NCBI GenBank assembly: GCA_029550965.1
Contig: JAKPGJ010000022.1
Coordinates: forward strand, 29,389-93,388
Direction: 5' to 3'
DNA length: 64,000 nt
Origin: Bacillota bacterium
GTDB lineage: Bacteria; Bacillota; Clostridia; Oscillospirales; CAG-382
Under the pieces are notes generated by a model that had not been told where the DNA came from, searched no databases, and saw only the letters and a program-made list of their open reading frames with translations. How positions within the stretch are numbered: the first letter of the stretch is position 1; each line of letters starts with the position of its first letter. Positions 60,307-64,000 of this stretch are shown here, in pieces. Both the position numbers and the translations under genes were made by a program.

Positions 60307-63300
60307 ATGAATTGGACCGAATCCCAACGGAAAGCCATCGAAGCGAAAGGGAAGACCCTGCTTGTTTCCGCGGGAGCGGGCAGCGGCAAGACGACCGTGC
60401 TGACGCGCAGGCTTGCCGAGCGCATCCTTGCGGGCGACAGCATCGAGGATTTCCTCGTCGTAACCTTTACGCGCGCGGCAGCCAGCGACCTCAAGGAAAA
60501 GCTGTACAACGCCATTACCGACGCGATAGCCGCGCAGCCCCGCAGCCGCCATCTTTTCAACCAGCTGTTCCTGCTTCCGGGCGCGCAGATCAGCACGATT
60601 CACGCGTTCTGCTACGACATGATCAAGCAGAATTTCTCCGTGCTCGGACTGTCGCCGAATATGCGGATCGGGGACGAAACCGAAACGCGGATGATCGCGC
60701 GGGAATGCATGGAGGAACTGACCGACGAGCTGTACGAGCGCGACGATCCGGATTTACTGCTGCTCGCGGACAACTTCGGCAGCGAAAAGAGCGACGATTT
60801 GCTGATTGATACCATTCTGACGGTATATAACCGGCTGCGCGCGTTCTACAATTATCATGACTGGCTCGAATTACAGGAGAAAAAGCTGGAAGAACAGGCA
60901 GAACTTGTCCGAAGCGGCTTTTACAACACCGAAATCGGAAAAGGACTGAGAGAGCACGTACTGTTCCGTTTGAACGAAGTGATCGCCGCCTGCGACAGCC
61001 TGATTCTGAACCTTGCGCATACGGCCGCCAGCGAAGAGAACATCGCTCCGGTCGAAGCGTTCAGGGATATGGTTCTCGACCTTATCGACGCGGCGGAAAA
61101 AGACTACGACGCCCTGCGCGGCGCGGTTTTGGCAGTCGAGGAATATCCAAAGTTCGTAAAGACGGGAATGGCGAAAGAGGATGCCGATTATTCTGCGAAA
61201 GAGTACGGCAGAATAAAAAGCGAAACGGACAAAATCATAAGTAAGTTCTGCTTGCTGACGGAAGAGCAGATTTATCAAGACTATCTATCCACGCTCCAGA
61301 TTGTCCGAGCGTTTCGCAAAGTGATCGGCGAGTTCGACCGCCGGTACACGGCGGCAAAAAGCAAAAAGGGCGTTCTTGATTATTCGGATTTAGAGCATTA
61401 TCTGGCCGCTTTGCTCGAAACGAAAGACGAAAACGGGAACACGGTTCCCTCCGCGCTGTGCTTGAAACTGCGGAAACGTTATAAGGAAATCTACATAGAC
61501 GAGTATCAGGACATAAACCCCCTGCAGGACCACATCTTTACGCTCCTGTCCAGACCGGACAACCGCTTTATGGTCGGCGACCTCAAGCAGAGCATTTACC
61601 GGTTCCGTAACGCGTATCCGGATATTTTTGTAAACTATAAAGAGAGTTTTCCGGATTACCGGGAGGACGCCGAGGGACCAGCCGCGCGGATTTTCTTAAA
61701 AGAAAACTTCCGCTGCAGCAGGACGGTTATCGACTTTGTAAATCTGGTTTTCAGCGAGGTTACGGAGGGCAACCGCTTCGCGCGGGAATACGCGGGCGAG
61801 GAGCTAATTTACGCGAAAAACAGTTCTGCGCCGGCCTATCCGGTCGTGGTCGCGCTTTCGGTTTACGACGGCGACAACAGAGACACGGCCGCGGACTTAA
61901 AGGCGGAAGCGTTTGAGCGGGAAGCCGAGTATATCGCCTGCGAAATCGAAAGGCTGGTCGGCAGGGAGAAGAAAGAGGACGGCAGTTCTATTCGGTACGG
62001 CGATATCGCACTGCTGCTCTCGGCGGTGCGGGGCAGGGCGAGGGTGTTCGAGCGCGCGTTAAGACGCCGCGGCATTCCCTGCATGACCGAGCAGGACGAG
62101 AGTTTGTTCTCGAGGCCGGAGATTATGCTTGCGGTTTCGGCGCTCAAAACCATCGACAACCCGACCGACGACGTCTCGCTCTGCGCTTTGCTCAGAAGTC
62201 CGATCTATCAATTTACCGCCGACGAGCTTTACAGAATCCATACGAAGGCAAACGGTTATTCGCTGTACGATTCCATCGTCTATGCCGCCAGCTTCGACCG
62301 CGGCCGCTGCAGACGGGACGCTGGGAAAAAATATGCGTTTTCTGTCCGCAAACAGAGCGAACCGTCCACCCTTGCGGGCAGGTGCAGGCATTTTCTGGCC
62401 GAGCTCGATTTCTACCGCGCCAAGGCGCAGGGAATGTTATGCTATAAGTTTTTGTGGCTGTTCTACATGCGCAGCGGGCTGCTGGCTGCGGCGGGCGCAT
62501 TCGAGTACGGGGACAAATGCCGAGAAAACCTGCTTCTTCTATACCAGTACGCCCGGGACTTCGAACACACCGGCTTTAAGGGACTTTCCGCCTTTATTCT
62601 GTATCTCGGCGAAATCGCCGAGCGCGGCGGCGACCTCGCGAACGCGAAATCCGCCGGTCAGGACGGAGACTATGTGCATATTATGTCCGTGCACAAGTCC
62701 AAAGGCTTGGAATTCCCGGTCTGCTTCGTTTGCGACTGTTCGCGGAAGTTCGGCACCAGAGATTCGTCCGCGAGTTTGATTGTTTCCAGAAACTTCGGGT
62801 TTGGCTGCCGCATCCGGGACGCCGAAAAGCTGACCAGAAGGGACACCTATCTGCGCCGGTTCGCCGCCATCTGCGACACCGAAGCGGCGGTCGACGAGGA
62901 GCTTAGAAAACTGTACGTCGCGCTTACCAGAGCGAAGGAAAGGCTTTATGTGACAGCCAGCGTTCCGGAGGGTTATTCGGACAAAGCGTATAATCCCGTC
63001 GCCGCGCATTCCTTTGCGGATTGGATTCTGATGACGGTCGCAAATCGGGAGGAAAACTTCTTTGACGTTTACGTCATCCCGGACGACATCCGCGAGCGTT
63101 TCTATAAAGGATTGGAAGCGGACGCGGACGAAGCGGAAAAGACGCTCGACCCGGCGGTTGCGGAAAAGATCAAGAAGGCAATCGCGTATTCTTATCCCTA
63201 TCCCGAAGCGGTCAGAACCCCCGCGAAGCTGTCGGTTTCGGAGATTTCCTTCAGCGAGTTTAAGGCGAAAGTCAACGAAAAGATGATCCTTCGCCGCCCG

Positions 63301-63852
63301 GAATTTTTAGGAAAAGTAACCGACTTCGGCGCAAGGAAGGGAACTGCGAACCATGTGTTCATGCAGTTTGCCGACTTCGATTTTGTCGAGCAAAACGGCG
63401 TGGAAGCCGAAGCAATGCGGCTGCTTCGCATTAAGATGATTACCGAAGAGCAGTACGAGCTTTTGTCCTACGAGCATCTGAAAGCCTTTTTCGATTCTTT
63501 GCTGTATCGGGAAATGCGTTCGGCAAAGCGGCTGTACCGCGAGAAGCGCTTTTCGCTCAGCGTAGAGGCCGCGTCGCTCGGACTGCCCGAGCTAAAAAAC
63601 GCAAAGGACGAGAAAGTGCTGATACAGGGCGTTATCGACTGCTTCTTTGAAAATCCGGACAAAACCTACACGCTGGTCGATTATAAGACCGATTTTCTGC
63701 CCGAAGAAGGCGGCGAGCGGATATTAATCGAGCGGCACGAAAAACAGGTGAAATTCTACTGCAGAGCGGTCGAAGCGATGACGGGGAAGAAGGTCGCACG
63801 GGCGGTTCTGTACTCCTTCTCGCTGGACAAATCGGTGGACATAGCGTTATGA
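60307..63852 (+). CDS. addA: ATP-dependent helicase/nuclease subunit A (AddA)
   Basis: A 1181-residue UvrD-type helicase with a C-terminal nuclease. Walker A is SAGAGSGKTTVLTRRLAE (about residues 18-35), Walker B is YIDEYQDINPLQ, motif III is VGDLKQSIYRFR, and motifs V-VI are MSVHKSKGLEFPVCF and LYVALTRAKE. The nuclease has GTANHVFMQF, IQGVIDCFF and LVDYKTD. AGAGGGG precedes the ATG. It overlaps the next ORF by four bases. Confidence 0.96.
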   Translation: MNWTESQRKAIEAKGKTLLVSAGAGSGKTTVLTRRLAERILAGDSIEDFLVVTFTRAAASDLKEKLYNAITDAIAAQPRSRHLFNQLFLLPGAQISTIHAFCYDMIKQNFSVLGLSPNMRIGDETETRMIARECMEELTDELYERDDPDLLLLADNFGSEKSDDLLIDTILTVYNRLRAFYNYHDWLELQEKKLEEQAELVRSGFYNTEIGKGLREHVLFRLNEVIAACDSLILNLAHTAASEENIAPVEAFRDMVLDLIDAAEKDYDALRGAVLAVEEYPKFVKTGMAKEDADYSAKEYGRIKSETDKIISKFCLLTEEQIYQDYLSTLQIVRAFRKVIGEFDRRYTAAKSKKGVLDYSDLEHYLAALLETKDENGNTVPSALCLKLRKRYKEIYIDEYQDINPLQDHIFTLLSRPDNRFMVGDLKQSIYRFRNAYPDIFVNYKESFPDYREDAEGPAARIFLKENFRCSRTVIDFVNLVFSEVTEGNRFAREYAGEELIYAKNSSAPAYPVVVALSVYDGDNRDTAADLKAEAFEREAEYIACEIERLVGREKKEDGSSIRYGDIALLLSAVRGRARVFERALRRRGIPCMTEQDESLFSRPEIMLAVSALKTIDNPTDDVSLCALLRSPIYQFTADELYRIHTKANGYSLYDSIVYAASFDRGRCRRDAGKKYAFSVRKQSEPSTLAGRCRHFLAELDFYRAKAQGMLCYKFLWLFYMRSGLLAAAGAFEYGDKCRENLLLLYQYARDFEHTGFKGLSAFILYLGEIAERGGDLANAKSAGQDGDYVHIMSVHKSKGLEFPVCFVCDCSRKFGTRDSSASLIVSRNFGFGCRIRDAEKLTRRDTYLRRFAAICDTEAAVDEELRKLYVALTRAKERLYVTASVPEGYSDKAYNPVAAHSFADWILMTVANREENFFDVYVIPDDIRERFYKGLEADADEAEKTLDPAVAEKIKKAIAYSYPYPEAVRTPAKLSVSEISFSEFKAKVNEKMILRRPEFLGKVTDFGARKGTANHVFMQFADFDFVEQNGVEAEAMRLLRIKMITEEQYELLSYEHLKAFFDSLLYREMRSAKRLYREKRFSLSVEAASLGLPELKNAKDEKVLIQGVIDCFFENPDKTYTLVDYKTDFLPEEGGERILIERHEKQVKFYCRAVEAMTGKKVARAVLYSFSLDKSVDIAL

Positions 63853-64000
63853 AATACATAAAGAAGCGCGACGCGGGCATAATAACCCCGGAAAAAATCC
63901 GAAAAAACCGCTGGGAAGCGGTCAAACAGCTCGGCAGACAGCGCGGCAGAGGGCGCATTCTGGACGTGCTGGAGCTGGAAGGCAGCTACGCGCTGGAGAA
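63849..64000 (+). CDS. Unidentified protein, N-terminal fragment
   Basis: An ATG at 63849 overlaps the addA stop (ATGA) and opens a frame that runs off the window after about 50 residues. It starts MKYIKKRDAGIITPEKIRKN and continues basic and helical with RWEAVKQLGRQRGRGRILDV. No family was recognised from this fragment. Coupling to addA suggests an operon member. Confidence 0.6.
   Translation, partial: MKYIKKRDAGIITPEKIRKNRWEAVKQLGRQRGRGRILDVLELEGSYALE

Noticed and set aside
1..64000. CRISPR arrays, insertion sequences, phage or integrative elements
   Set aside because: No spaced direct repeats, transposase, integrase or terminal inverted repeats were seen; gene order is housekeeping-like throughout.

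Overview
The window is a compact chromosomal segment, apparently from a spore-forming Clostridia (Oscillospirales-like) Firmicute. This rests on gene content and order: rpsP-khpA-rimM-trmD, pyrH-frr-uppS-cdsA-dxr-rseP-ispG-polC, a Gram-positive PolC, AddAB rather than RecBCD, spoIIR, HPr with both His15 and Ser46, an NPQTG cell-wall sorting signal, strong AGGAGG-type ribosome binding sites and many TTG starts. No plasmid, phage, insertion sequence or CRISPR array is visible.

Layout. 1-4800: tail of ffh, the ribosome and tRNA maturation operon, then an O-antigen-ligase-like membrane protein with two DUF4330 proteins. 4860-12560: HPr, uvrC, rsmD, coaD, an enolase-superfamily/2-hydroxyacid dehydrogenase pair, and a tandem pair of TraB/GumN lipoproteins, the first with a damaged active site. 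12600-15450: a sulfur module, with an O-acetylhomoserine sulfhydrylase behind an elaborate leader containing an unlisted 30-codon upstream ORF, then mnmA. 15460-21600: discoidin-like sorted surface protein, DEAD-box helicase, HD hydrolase, YfhO-like membrane protein. 21620-24100 (minus): feoA-feoB and a 45-residue Cys-rich FeoB-associated protein, under two DtxR-type palindromes. 24330-30060: a large orphan gene, YcxB-like protein, pyruvate kinase, two lipoproteins and tRNA-Val. 30200-37570: uvrB-uvrA and a radical SAM pair. 37590-49640: an unknown lipoprotein, then the pyrH-to-polC housekeeping run (translation recycling, isoprenoid and lipid carrier synthesis, site-2 protease, replication). 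49640-53130: PHP phosphatase, Lrp regulator, aminotransferase, ispE. 53130-64000: a frameshifted sugar-binding lipoprotein, SGNH hydrolase, DUF1836 protein, spoIIR, addB-addA and the start of an unknown gene.

Themes. Nucleotide excision repair is complete (uvrA, uvrB, uvrC at two loci). Three MEP-pathway genes (dxr, ispG, ispE) feed uppS. The most notable find is the metY leader: a perfect -35/-10 promoter, an upstream ORF with a near-ideal ribosome binding site and a Met-Cys codon pair, and two adjacent long-range helices (8 and 10 bp) that would hide both ribosome binding sites. This is the layout expected for translational attenuation that senses sulfur amino acids. It is inferred from sequence alone and is not proven.
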